Below, one piece after another: positions 48,421 through 60,686 of a stretch of 64,000 bases of DNA. The notes under the pieces are model-generated. The model saw only the letters and a program-made list of their open reading frames with translations, ran no database searches and had not been told where the DNA came from. The stretch comes from Anoplolepis gracilipes (lineage: Eukaryota; Arthropoda; Insecta; Hymenoptera; Formicidae), in the NCBI RefSeq assembly GCF_047496725.1, contig NC_132973.1, positions 10,798,233 to 10,862,232 of the forward strand, in the 5' to 3' direction. Numbering within the stretch: position 1 is the stretch's first letter; each line of letters starts with the position of its first letter. The position numbers and the translations under genes are program-made.

Positions 48421-50801
48421 CGATATTCCGAAGAATTTATCAATAGTTTTTTTGCGTTAAAAAGTACAATATTATTCTCACCGTAATCAACAATACGAGG
48501 ACTGAGAAAATAGGATGGGAGGAGTTTAGCATATTCTTAGAAATCTCTCGGGGAACAATCAACGGCGCATCGATCCGCATTCTCAAGCCGTCCAGAACCG
48601 CCCATCGTTTAGAAAGTTTGGGCGGAAAGAAGGCCCCTTTGTACGCGATACAACGTCCGATTAGCTCTCGACGACGGCGACGCGTAGATCGCGGCGATAA
48701 ATTCGCCGCAGCTGGTTGTACGCGCGCGAATCGTACGATCGCGATCTCTCACCGCCACCTTAACGGTAACATCTGGCCGCGGTTTCGGCGCTTAGCGGTC
48801 TCAAGGACCGCAGATATTTCGCTGATGCGGTGCGTGCGTCGGTAGGCAGGTATTCGGCAGGTGGTGACCTACCTGTCTGCCCGCGGGCCGGAAGCGGAGG
48901 TGGAGAGATTCAGTGCAAGGCTATACGTCATCGCCGAATTATCCTTTATCGCGGACTCGGCGAAAGAGTCAAATTACGGGCCTTCGGCCTTATTTTTATG
49001 ATTTCGACGAGGCCGTGTACGATAGAAGCAATCGGCAGATAAGAAAGGTGCGCGATCTTCCATCATAAATCATTTATTGTCCGGATACGAGCGATAAACG
49101 GACTTTTTTTTATAACGAGATTTATCTAACAAAAGTTTGCAAAATAATGAACTTTCATATTTATTAATCTGCCGTTTATCAATACACACTGTTTTGTTTA
49201 ATTCTAACCATTCTGACAAATTACTGAATACATGTCAAATACAAATTATTCATGACATGTTTGAGGATTAGTCTTGACTCGTTATCGATGTATGCCATTC
49301 ATCATTCACATCGATAACGCGAAAGCCATAACGCCCCTGATCTCCGGGGATTATCATCATGTTACTTCCTGTAGATTATCTCCGGACTCCGGTAGTTTAC
49401 AAAGGGAAATGCGATGAGAAACACTCGGCAATTAACTGTACCGCAGCCTTTCGATTGTCTTTCTTGCTATTTAGATGCAAAAACGCTTAAAATTTTAATA
49501 ACATGGTAAATGTCTTATCGTCAGGATAACGTTTTGTGTTTTAATATAAAAATTTAAATAAATCAAAAATAAAATCAAATTAAAATAATTTTATCCTATA
49601 AATATCAAATTCATAAATCTCTATTTAAATAAAAAATTAAATATTTTTTAAATCAATTTTCTGCTAAATAATGTTACAACGAATAAGCTTTCGCGAATAT
49701 ATCGTAATATGTTATGCATTTTTTTAACAGAAGCACTTTTTTACACAATAAGATTTCAAGTGAAAAAAATATTAAAATAAAGATGCCGCGGAAAGTAAGC
49801 TTCTCTTTAGCGGCGAGAATCCCGCATGAATTACTCAACCTAGGTATAAGTTTCATTTCTCCACAGCCGCGGCATCTCTGATCGATTTTCTCCATGAATC
49901 TTCTATAAATTGCGTTCTATCGTTGTAAAGCGTTATCGAGAAAGTTGACGAAAATGTCTCGATACGCATCCTAGCGGCTGTATGACGTATTATACGTTTT
50001 GTTTAATCCTTAAACATTGGCGCACATTTATATACAAAAATTTGTATATAACGTAATAATTCTGAAAAAAGTATTTCATTTAACATCCAATAATACTGCT
50101 TAAAGTTTACAAAAATTGCGTTGAACGTCATCAACACCTCATCCCTTATACTTAACGATTAGAAGCGAAAACTGCAAAGTTTTTACAATTTGCATCTTTT
50201 CTTTCTCCCGCATATCGTGCCTCAAGTTATTCAGTAAACACTGTCGAGTTGCAATTCATTGGATTAAATTTTTATTGTCGCTTGTCTCGCGTACGTGACT
50301 TTTTAACCCGTCCCGTCCAGTAGCACTATTTATCACGGTGCACGCAAGCTGCGCGATCGCATAAATAACTACGATTGACGTATGTGCGACGCAGCCGTTA
50401 AGACGTTATTATTTAAAACTACATTTTTGCATCGCGCGCACGCATACGCGATATCGATCAAGGTTCACGACAAAAAGTTATTTTGCAAAACCAATACGAA
50501 ATATTTTGTTCCTTCAATAATAATAACCGATATTAATAAGAATTAACATTTTACAAGACATATGAAAGCATTGCGTGCAGACAAACAAGTAATTATAATT
50601 GTAGATGCATATTAAAGATTAAATAATAATTAATTGTATATAAATATGAATTTAATTATTATTAATTCTTTTATTAATATTATTAATAAATTATTATTAA
50701 ATATTGTTATTAATTGTATATATATATATATAAATAAAAACAAGAATGCCTATAACTATCAAAAAAGTATGAAACGACCAAGACAAATCTCTTTAATATT
50801 A
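48421..50801. other. Gene-poor region with one GC-rich island
   Basis: A GC-rich island at about 48530-49040 has overlapping ORFs of no recognisable family and a CCGATTAGCTC motif shared with the 47.2-kb island. The rest is AT-rich and featureless. Confidence 0.45.
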
Positions 50802-51194
50802 CACTCAAAAAATATTTTGCTAATGTAGATAGATTTCTAGATGTCTCAATTAAAATTTATCGCTACTTTTTGTATCTGTTAAAATATTGTTTGTCACGTA
50901 TAGAATTTATAGCAACAATATTCTAGCAATACCGCTAGAAAATTTAGATCCTATTGCCAAATATTAATCACAAATATAATTGTCCTTGACAATAGGCCTT
51001 AAGATAGGCATGGTGGAAAAATTTTCTGTCTAAATTACACTAATAGTACAGATATAAATTATTCTGTCTCTGTCATTTAAATTGATTAAGTTATGCAAAA
51101 TATATCACAGCATTTGCTAATAATTTATCTGTTTCAGCTAATTTTTTACACCTAGAAAATTTTCGTTCAAGTTGCAAGATCATTTTTTTGAGTG
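50802..51194 (+). mobile_element. MITE family 2, copy 2 (intact ends)
   Basis: 393-bp element with ends CACTCAAAAAATATTTTGC and GCAAGATCATTTTTTTGAGTG, flanked by TA on both sides. It is a full-length relative of 48020-48420. TIRs are about 19 bp with a couple of mismatches. No ORF of transposase size. The TA target site suggests a Tc1/mariner-type mobiliser (inference). Confidence 0.87.
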
Positions 51195-52918
51195 TACATA
51201 TCGTATAGCAGAGATATATTTCAAAGAAATTTCGATGGCACACAAAATTCTAAATAAAATTCGATCGCGAATTATAGATTGCTTGAAGCGAATGTAATCG
51301 TACGCTAAATCGAAAAATCACAGCTGCAAAGAAGACACGTACATACACGCGCAGATATATATGTATACACACCGTTTTGGCCGAAAAATGCATTTATGGA
51401 CAACACACGCGCACCCTCGCCGGACTTACGGCGAGTGTTGCGTAATAACAACGTGCCTGGGCTACCACCGACAATTATGGGCTTGACCAATTCGCAGATC
51501 AAACAGGATGCGAATCGATCGAATCGGCGGAGCCAGCCGGGCGCGCGTGCAATTACCGGAACAGCCTCTCGCATACGGCGGCACGCACCGGATACGCGCG
51601 GCCGCGGCCGCGGCCGCGGCGAAGGCGCCGCAATGAGAATTCATGAATTAAAGGCTCGCGCGCCATGTGCCCCGAGGCACCGCTAACACGCGGTCTCCCA
51701 AGAATCCCGACCAAGAAGCCCACCTGTTTCGTGTCCACCCGTTCGCGTCCCTGAGTTACCGCTCCAGTTGGCACAGATGTTCGTTTAACTTCGACTCTGG
51801 GCTTCTCTCTCGCCGTTTAGCCCGCGTGCAGCCGTCTCTTTTTGTCTCTCTCTCTCTCTCTCGACGGTGCATTCGCCTCCTTATACCTTACGGCCCAAGC
51901 GCCACCGAGAGTTGAGCGTGCGAGCGAGAAGGGAAACGGAGGAACACAGAAGACGGAAGCAAAATTGATAGATGGATAAGAAAGAAATCAAATGGACGGA
52001 CGAATATGAATAGGCTGTTTTTCTTTGACAGTAGATTTTCTAGTTGATTTGGACTCGATTTTTCTTTAGCAAAAATGTCAAAGGAGATCGTTATTCCTAT
52101 CATGTATTTTTGTGATTCAAATTAAGGTTTTATTAACTTTATCTAAAAAAAAAAAAAAATTGAAAGATGTAGCTTTATTAGTCTTTGAACTTTACAAAAT
52201 TTAATTGCGAAAAGCTCTTTTTTCAATCGCCTATAATTCAAAAATTATTAATGTCTTCAGACTTTTGATTAAAAAAAAAAAAAGTTGTCTTCATAAGTTG
52301 ACCGGAAAACTGCTATTAGAAACATTCGTTTTAAAACACTTCGCATAACTATTAAAGCGAAGCTACAATATGTGGTATTCTTGGAAAGACTTATTTGACA
52401 TAATAATTTGGCAAGTTGTGCAGAAAATATGATATATATTTGCGTTATATGAAACATCTGTCACATCGACCTCGTCAACATTTGACAAATTCTTTCATCA
52501 ATTCGAAATCAATTTATGGCTTGAATTTAAATTTCGTTAGAGCAAAATTTATATAAAATTAACTAAATAATTATAATCGTTATAAAACAGTTTAAAACTT
52601 CTTTTTCAATCAATAAATTATTTAAAATTACTAAACATTTTAATTTTTTTCAACCTATTTATAATACGCACACATAGAGATTTGTCAGTTGCTGACAAAA
52701 TATACATCCTATCTAAAAATGACATAAGTTAACAAACGCATGCGACTGTGATGTACGGATATGCGAATATGCGAGCGCGTACATCTGTCGAATACCAAGA
52801 ATGAGAGAGAGTAAAAGGTAATATCCCGGCACATTGTCCAGACAAATGTCTCCCTACGAATAGAAGGGTGGGGATAAATGCGTGTATAACAGACGTTTGA
52901 TAATTAAATGCAATCAAC

Positions 52919-52953
<35 letters not shown>

Positions 52954-55504
52954 GGATGTGACGTGAACTGATCCAGCATGGCTGCGCGGCTTTTTACGCG
53001 CCTATATATCGTTCTAATGTGTAATTTGAAGGTGTTCGACGCGGTTGAACAAGCTAATCGCATGACGGATGCCGATCAGGAAACGCGACGGCGCGGCCTT
53101 CGATTTCCAGGATATTATTTTCTTTCGCGGAAATCACTATATGCCACGATCGAGTCACGAACGATACTCAACGAAAGCAGCGAGGAGCGCGCAACGTATG
53201 TGTAATCCCACGCTGATTCTATACTCGATTATTTCAGAAACGTACTGTAAGTTGTAAATTAGAAAAAAAATTCTTATATAACAAATATATATATATATGT
53301 AAAATTTTAAGTAGATTATAACAATTACAAATGTTTAAATAAAATTCAAAAGCCATTTGCAAACAAATAACGATTCGTATTCTACTTTTAGCCAAACATA
53401 TTATATTATACATAGTGTAATATAAGATTTTATAAATACAATCGATATAAATTTGATAATATAAAATCACTCAGTAAAACAGTGACATAAGATTTCAGAG
53501 ACACTGATTTCATTTAAGCGAGTATTGTATCTCACATATGTTATAACATTCTTTGCGAATTATTTATATAGATATGAATATTGTTAAAAAAATACTAAAT
53601 AATATTTTTTTAAAGATATAAATATGTATATTTAAATATACTTTAAATAAATAGAAATCATCAGTGGATTAATATTAATATACATTAATTATAACGTAAC
53701 TTTTAATTGAGAATTTAAAAAAATGTGCAAACACTTTTTATGACGATAATTTTTTTCCTTAATTTTTTCTCGGCATATATATATATATATATTATTAATA
53801 TATTAAGCCTTCAATAAACTGACTTCAAGAAAATGCTCGAAATTACATCGACGTTATAATAGTGCAAATAATTAAATTGTACAAAATTTGGTATATAAGT
53901 AAATAAATTGAGAGAATGACACTCTTGCTTAAGAACATAAAAATACATCGCAGAAAAAAAATAAATAAATTATTAATAAATGTAGAAATAAATTATTAAT
54001 GAAAATAAATTATTCATTCATTTGTTTAATCCTTCGTTACGTTTTTGTCAAATTCACACCATTTTATGAGACATAGAGACGAGTAAAGGTATATTTATTT
54101 TTCTATCTGATTTAACAAGGAACACTGTGTGACATCGCCCATATTTTTCTACCATCAATACATCATAAGTGACTCTCTATGGCTCCCGATCTTTCAAATT
54201 AACCAATTTTATACCGACGTTAACGACGCGAGCAGTTTGTTTAGGCATATCAATGCGCGTGGTCGTCGGTCGAAGAAAAGAAAGCATGGGCGAGACATCG
54301 ATCGCCACCTTTAAAAAAAAATCAACAGCGGGTGGAATTGATCAGCTACCGTGTGTTTCTGCATCTGCTCCTCCTTAGTCAGCCTTTATTATAACTTAGG
54401 AGTACAAAAAGTTCCTCCACGCGCATTAGTTCCACGTATCCGATCTTCACGGTGCATATATTGACGAGCGATAACGATCCGATCCAACTCGCTTCAGAAA
54501 AAGCCTAACTATCCCTTTTATATTCCATCGAAATACTAATCGAAGGAGTAAATAAACACTACTCGTCTTTCTAAAACGGGAAGAAATTTTGCGTAAATTG
54601 GACGAAATTGTATAATAATTTGTTTTCGAAGCAAAGTTTTTATATTTATTTAAATCAAATAATGATTTTTTTACAAATAATTAGGAATATCGTTTAAGTA
54701 AAATAGAAGCATCAAAGTGAAGCAATATATCAAACAGAAAAATAAAATATATTTTACATTAAAGCTTGTATAAAACTAACCTAATTGATTTAAACTAATC
54801 AATTTATATTTCTAAATTTAGAGGAAAAGTTTGCAGAATATTTTCTAAAAAAAAACAAAAAGATAAACCTACTTTATCATACACGGTATACTCGTACATG
54901 TCAAAAAAAAGATCAAGGCACGTCGCGATCATTTGTATCTTTACGCATCCACACGCACGTGTATCCTAAGTGGCTGAAAGTGGCGGAACATGCGTGACAC
55001 ACACGGTGAGGCACCGGTGAAGCATTATTATGCGTGTATATATCTCTATGTATCGAAAAGGGTTGAGCGCGCGGTGCGGTGGTGCTCTGCCGCGAGTAGA
55101 GGCCCGATAGATTCCTCACGATAAGCCGGTAGACTGGCCCACTAAATTCATATGCATGAACCCTTATTATATGGTATTAGCTATGCGCACAGGTGGTTGC
55201 CTCGACTAGATACGATACGATACGGTCGTTCGTTTAATGTGTAACACTGTTCCCAAAGTATGCGAAGCCACTGACGCAGTTGATGACTGCGTCACGTGCG
55301 TTATCATAAGTCAATGATATGGTATGGTTGAATTCATTGTGCGATCAGGTGATTAACGAGACGCTCGACTGCGGTGACTTCGATTTACCGAAAAGAAAAA
55401 AAATGTTAGATCAACATCTTGTTTATATGAAAAAAATGTGCGAGAATCGAGAGAATATATAGAATATCGTTTCGATCAAAATGATACATTAGCGATTGCG
55501 ATTA
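51195..55504. other. Gene-poor region
   Basis: A GC-rich island at 51300-51960 includes a GGCCGC run (51600-51620) and a short CT repeat (about 51847-51861), without coherent coding. Smaller islands lie at 52975-53200 and 54900-55240. Short ORFs at 52978-53205 and 54129-54314 have no recognised family. The remainder is AT-rich. Confidence 0.45.
52921..52953. repeat. ACAACG hexanucleotide tandem repeat
   Basis: Five and a half perfect copies of ACAACG. Confidence 0.95.
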
Positions 55505-56074
55505 GGGTAAACTAGGATATGATGGCCGTAGGTTGTCACTTTTTCAATAATCGCTACATGGTGCGCTTTTTTAGTCATTATCAAAGATAATTGATATTTA
55601 CAGTAGTTTATGTGCATACATTATTCGAAATAACGATATTGTGAATTTTATATCATATTTTTACTTTTGACTACCCGCAAAGTTTTTCATGCGTCCACTA
55701 AAAACTGTTATAACGTATCGAATAAATTACAGTTAAGCTATCGTAATCGACGTTAGACATATTATAAAGATATGTAAATTATTATATGACCTATAATTTT
55801 TATTTTCGTTTTTACTATTTTTTTTATAAATATTATGGCCATCTTTTCGTTACCTATGGTCATCTTTTCCTTAAAAGTTGGATAAGATGGCCAATGCTTA
55901 TGTTATACTATTTTGATAATATAAAATTTCTATTAAATATTTTTCTTTTAATTTCGATAATATTACGTAATTTAAGCTTCAGTGAAGATAATATACCAAA
56001 CGCTGTTAAAAAATAATAAAAATAAAAGTTTTTTGCATTTTAAAAAACGATGGCCATCTTAGCCGAGTTTACCC
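55505..56074 (-). mobile_element. MITE family 1, copy 2 (opposite orientation)
   Basis: 570-bp element with ends GGGTAAACTAGGATATGATG and TAGCCGAGTTTACCC, flanked by TA on each side. It aligns with the reverse complement of 7733-8306 along its whole length. Internal GGCCATCTT-type repeats are conserved (for example 55848-55858 and 56051-56060). No transposase. Two copies 47 kb apart with modest divergence suggest a family active in the not too distant past. Confidence 0.87.
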
Positions 56075-56558
56075 TATGATATTTAGATTCTATATCGTTG
56101 AAGGAATACTCTGACTTCTCGTGACGTGTATAACGAACGAGGATATTGGGGTTAATAGCAAGCGTTACCGCTGCTGAATTTCGGTGCACGCGAAAAGATC
56201 GCGTCGAGACGTTTTTCCATAAGCCGTTTTACATAAAGCCGACGCACGTCACACGCGGCCGGTAATCGTCGGCCGCCTCTCGTTACAACGCGAACAAAAG
56301 GAGAAACGGCCACGGCGAAGGAGCGGAAGAGCGTGTGCGATTACGTGCGATCAATACGCGCGGCTGCGTCCTGTAGGTAGGCCCGCGTTTCTCGGGTTGA
56401 GCAATCGACTTGGACTGGCACCGCTGCGTTCCCATCCGGTCGCGTCGACGCGATATTACGCGCGTTGCTCCCGGTCGGAGTTTCAAGTCCCGCCTCGTTT
56501 ATACGTGTCCATTACACGCGCTATGCATTCACGGGTATCTCGAGGGAAAGCAACGACA

Positions 56559-56604
56559 GAGAGGAGTCGAAGAGGGCCTTGTCAGGCCCTCTTCGACTCC
56601 TCTC
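56559..56604. repeat. 21-bp perfect hairpin followed by T-rich tract
   Basis: Arms of 21 bp (56559-56579 and 56584-56604; core GAGTCGAAGAGGGCC) around a TGTC loop are exact complements. Directly after it come about 35 bases of nearly pure T. The arrangement recalls an intrinsic terminator, but in a eukaryote it may be a hairpin RNA gene, a Pol III stop region or a repeat. Confidence 0.85.
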
Positions 56605-57689
56605 ATTTTTTTTCTTTTTTTTTTTCTTTTTTTTTTTTGTCGGAATGAAAGCACCGTTGGCATTCCTTTGTCCCTCTCGTTCCGGTGGTCCGTACGGCCT
56701 TTAATTCTCGCGTGCACACCGCGCACGTCTCAGGGTCGCTTCTGGGAAGGAAGGAAGACGGACAGACAAACAGACTGACGAACATCGACGGAGACTATAT
56801 GTGACGATTCTCGTTTCGTTCAGAAACTAGCATGCACGAAAATGCCAACCGATCGCGGTTTGAAAGCGGTCAAGGCGTCCACGAATGTCGCCGCTAATTG
56901 TGCCTTTCAACGATTGAGTTTTTCATACGACCAGAGAAATGTCTTTATCAATTTTGCAATTATTTTATAAATACTAAAGTATGTGGGTCAAACTCTCACG
57001 CTTTTGCTTTCTCGAACGTATTTTTGAAAAAATTGATTATTTCTTTCTCGCGAGATAAATATGTCGATAGATATTTTATAAAATTTGTAACCATCTTTAT
57101 GCGACGTCTCAGAATTATTCCTATTGTTTTTTACACAATTTCTTTCATTGGACGATTTAGAAATACATATATATTTTTTAACGAAAATTTTCAGGATTAT
57201 CATCTTATCACCTACATTAATTTTTTTTATATTTTTCAAATTTATATCTTTATTATGCTGTAAGTTAAAAATGTTGTCACACAAAGGCTACTTGAAAAAT
57301 GAAAAAAAAAATTATTATATATTTTCTCAAAGTTTTTTTAATTTAAAAATAATTCTTCTTAATAATAATAATAATAATAATTCTTCTTAATAATAATTTT
57401 TCTTCGTTCTCACAAACTATATTCTTTTAATTAAATCAATAATCAGTCATTGATTAAAGCAATCACACAAAATTTTACCGAATATTAATGAGTACTTCAT
57501 CAGTAAATATTATTACTGATTTTCAGTGAAAACATACTTTGCTCTTTCGTCTTATGCAATCCCATTGATTGTGCCAGTAACGTTTCCCTGTAAAATCAGC
57601 AATGATCGTACGACTGTTCAAGATACAAGCTTTTAAATTTTAAAAACTTGTTTAATTTATTGTGTATTGTTATTTTTGAAAAAGTGCAC

Positions 57690-57691
<2 letters not shown>

Positions 57692-57728
<37 letters not shown>
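57692..57728. repeat. CA microsatellite
   Basis: About 18 CA units. Confidence 0.97.
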
Positions 57729-57731
<3 letters not shown>

Positions 57732-58883
57732 TTGCCATGAAATACTAGATATAATAAATATTTGGTATTTATCTAGAATATGGTTCTGTTTATAATCCTG
57801 ATGAATATAAAATGACTCTTTAATTATTGTTCGTGTCGAAACAATCTAAGAAAAATCGCAAACATGCTCGGAAATACAATGAATCCGGAAGTACAATGTA
57901 GAGATTGACGTTTACGCGATAAGAAAATAGCATTGCCGCGATATCTCTAGAGCGTTGGAAATCGCAATTTTCATAGGACGGCGTTGAGAATGGAGAGACT
58001 TGGTTGCCAACCAATTAACTGACTTTCACAAGGGGTCGCATGTGAATGTAGCAAATTCTCGCGCTAGTAGGAGGAGCGACGTTGCTGATACGCGTCTGAT
58101 GTACTTAGAACACCGCCACGACGCCATTTATACGAGGCACGTAATTAGCCGCGCTCTCTTTATCCGCTCAAAATTACTTACAATGTAGGTACAGCGTAGA
58201 ACTATCGGATGGATGATCAGGTGCCTCCATTTAGCGCGGTAACAATCCTTTCCTTTGCATTAAGCGAACTCGTTTCTGCGAGAAGGATGTGGCTAATAAC
58301 AGTCCGTTATTAAAAGAGAGGAGACCTTCTTCCTAACGACTTGAATATTATAATTTCAAGATGGATTTTACGACAATGTAGGCATGACAAAGTTACTTGG
58401 AATTACCTTGCATTGTGCGATAATTGCTTACAACCATGTAAAATTCAAGTCATTGTAACGTGTTTTAATGAAAGCTTATTCTCAACTGTAATTTACTTGG
58501 AAACTACATAAATACATTAATTTGTTTGAGCAGATTTATCATGTAATAAAAAGATGCTTACACAAATTTGTACAAGATGCATTTAGAGTGTCTCTCTATT
58601 ATTCCTACTCGCAAATTATTCACCGATTATTCATGCACTGTTTATACATATACGTGATTAAAAATAACTTTGTTCGATAAAAGTATAGTAAATATACTTT
58701 TTTCCCGATTACCTCTATATATTTCCTTCTAACATTATGACGGCTAATCGATCAAAAATATACCTTACTACAAAAATTATTAGTAAAAAATTAAATTATA
58801 TTCCCTACATATATAACAATCCTCAGTACTGTAAACATACTGAAATTGTCAAGTCGTTATTTTTTGACAGTTAATCTTCCATA

Positions 58884-59714
58884 CAGGGTGTAATAGAGCG
58901 CCCGTATCAGGCGTTTTTTTTAAACAATTTGTCGTAGCAAGTTGGGGAAAAAATTTTTATGATAAAAGCTCCAGTGAAGAATCGAATGGTGACATTCGCG
59001 TTTCCTGGAAAAATCGGAAAATCGGAAAAATGGGTATGAACTTTATTATTTTAAATGGGAAAGAGGGTCGAGTGAGGTATTATTGGATAGGACTTTTAAA
59101 AAATACAACGTTTATGGGAAAAAGACTGAACACCATAATGAAAATATTGAAACTATATGAAAATAAACCAACACTTGCGTTAAGAAAAAATTTCAAATTT
59201 TATTCCACACAAAATGTGAAATCTCACTTTGAAATGAAGAAGAATTTAATATAATGTTTACAACATAAATCTACAATAAGATTAATTAAATTAATTACAT
59301 TGCCCTTGAGCAAAAAAAAATAAACATCGTAACTTCCAAACAAAACACATATTATAACACTAGTTATAATATTTATGTTTTGTTTGGAAGTCAATGGAAG
59401 GAATTCGAACATTTGTGAATAAAAATTAATTATTTGCATTTTTTTAATTGGTTGGACGAGTTAAAAAATTTTTCCTATAAAAGTTGTTTCTTTTTAAAGG
59501 TCCTATCCAATGATACCTCGCTCGACCCCTCCCCCCTTCCCATTTAAAATAATGAAGTTTATACCCATTTTTCTGATTTCCCAGCTTTTCCAGGAAACGC
59601 CGAATGTCATCATTCGATTCTTCACTGGGTCTTTTGTCATAAAAATTTTTTCCCCAACTTGTTACGACAAATTGTTCAAAAAAACGTCTAATATGGACGC
59701 TCTGTTACACCCTG
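58884..59714. mobile_element. Foldback-type element with long terminal inverted repeats
   Basis: 831-bp element. Its outer about 230 bp on each side are imperfect inverted repeats. Ends are CAGGGTGTAATAGAGCG and CGCTCTGTTACACCCTG, with matching inner stretches such as CCTATCCAATGATACCTCG against its complement. The flanks both carry CATA, a likely 4-bp target duplication. The middle (59118-59470) holds a further imperfect palindrome at 59332-59391. The short ORFs do not resemble a transposase. Confidence 0.87.
59332..59391. repeat. Palindrome nested inside the foldback element
   Basis: ACTTCCAAACAAAACA at the left pairs with TGTTTTGTTTGGAAGT at the right, and the pairing continues inward to GTTATAAT with a 2-base indel. 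It may be a second, smaller element inserted into the larger one. Confidence 0.8.
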
Positions 59715-59987
59715 CATATCAAAAAAAGAATGAGAGAAAGAATTTTTATCTACATCACGCACTTATCGAAACATTTCCCTCATCGACGTCTTTCCTTTAA
59801 CGAGATAACAATTCTCAATTTTTCGTCCTTCGTTTCTCAGCAAAGTCCAAAGCCCGCGGAAGCGTCAAATGCATCGCGTCGGTCATCGGATATTCCTTTA
59901 CCCGCGCGTAGCGTGAAATCAACGCGATCGCGCTATCGCACACGTTATCCCGAGGTATAAACGAGAATCAGAAAGAGCCGAAGAGAG

Positions 59988-59989
<2 letters not shown>

Positions 59990-60031
<42 letters not shown>
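59990..60031. repeat. GA microsatellite
   Basis: About 20 GA units with one GGGA interruption. Confidence 0.95.
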
Positions 60032-60033
<2 letters not shown>

Positions 60034-60041
60034 TCTCCGAC

Positions 60042-60686
60042 GTGGTCAGAGATAGCGTGTTTGACGGCAATAGATTGGCCGACCAATCGGTCCTAGTGTT
60101 GCCCCACTGCAACCCAACTCCGACCATTGCCTACCAAGTTTACTCCCATCAGCAGCCGCTGCGCGAACGCCACGCCGAGCTCTTCCGGACAAGTCGCAGC
60201 GCGAGCAACGGAGGGCACCCGACAAGCTTCCCCCGGCAAAATCAATAGACCAATGGCTACTGGAACGCGTGCGTAATTACCGCTCGTGACGGACATTGCC
60301 TCTCGCCGGTACCTCGGTCCCCGACGTTAGTCTATAGTGGGGGGGGGAAGAGGGGAGGGAAAGGTCGCGCACCCTTCTCTCCCTCGCCGTATCCCTCCCG
60401 CAACCCCCTGCGTCCCTCCGTCGGTATCGCTTTTCCGACCATGCAACGACCCGCACGGCAGGCATCGAGCGCGAATACGTGCGAGCAGCAATTTAGCCGA
60501 ATCATTCCTGTCGCATGATTTATCACCGTCAAGCGTGCGACGGTGATAATGGTAGGCTCGTGATAGTGCGATCGTGGTGGTGGTGGTGGTGGTGGTGATG
60601 GTGCTACCGACGATACCTTATACTTCGGCGCGACCCGAATACGCGACAGCGTAAAGTGCGCACGATATATCGTTCAAACTCGATGT
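60042..60686 (+). promoter_or_regulatory. GC-rich promoter-like island ending in a splice donor
   Basis: GC-rich block with a CCAAT site, a G run (60339-60347), a TGG repeat (60574-60596) and a final ACTCGATGT|GTGAGT donor at 60687. It looks like a noncoding first exon of a gene continuing rightward out of the window. The 68-codon ORF at its start (60042-60248, possible GTG start only) has no recognised family. Inference only. Confidence 0.25.

Larger units (their letters stand above)
56075..58883. other. Gene-poor region with GC-rich island and hairpin
   Basis: GC-rich island at 56200-56790 with a strong hairpin (56559-56604). AT-rich DNA with a CA microsatellite follows. A moderately GC-rich patch at 57990-58190 has one short ORF of no recognised family. 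Confidence 0.45.

Noticed and set aside
51600..51620. GGCCGC run as a special regulatory site
   Set aside because: Simple slippage repeat; nothing beside it supports a function.
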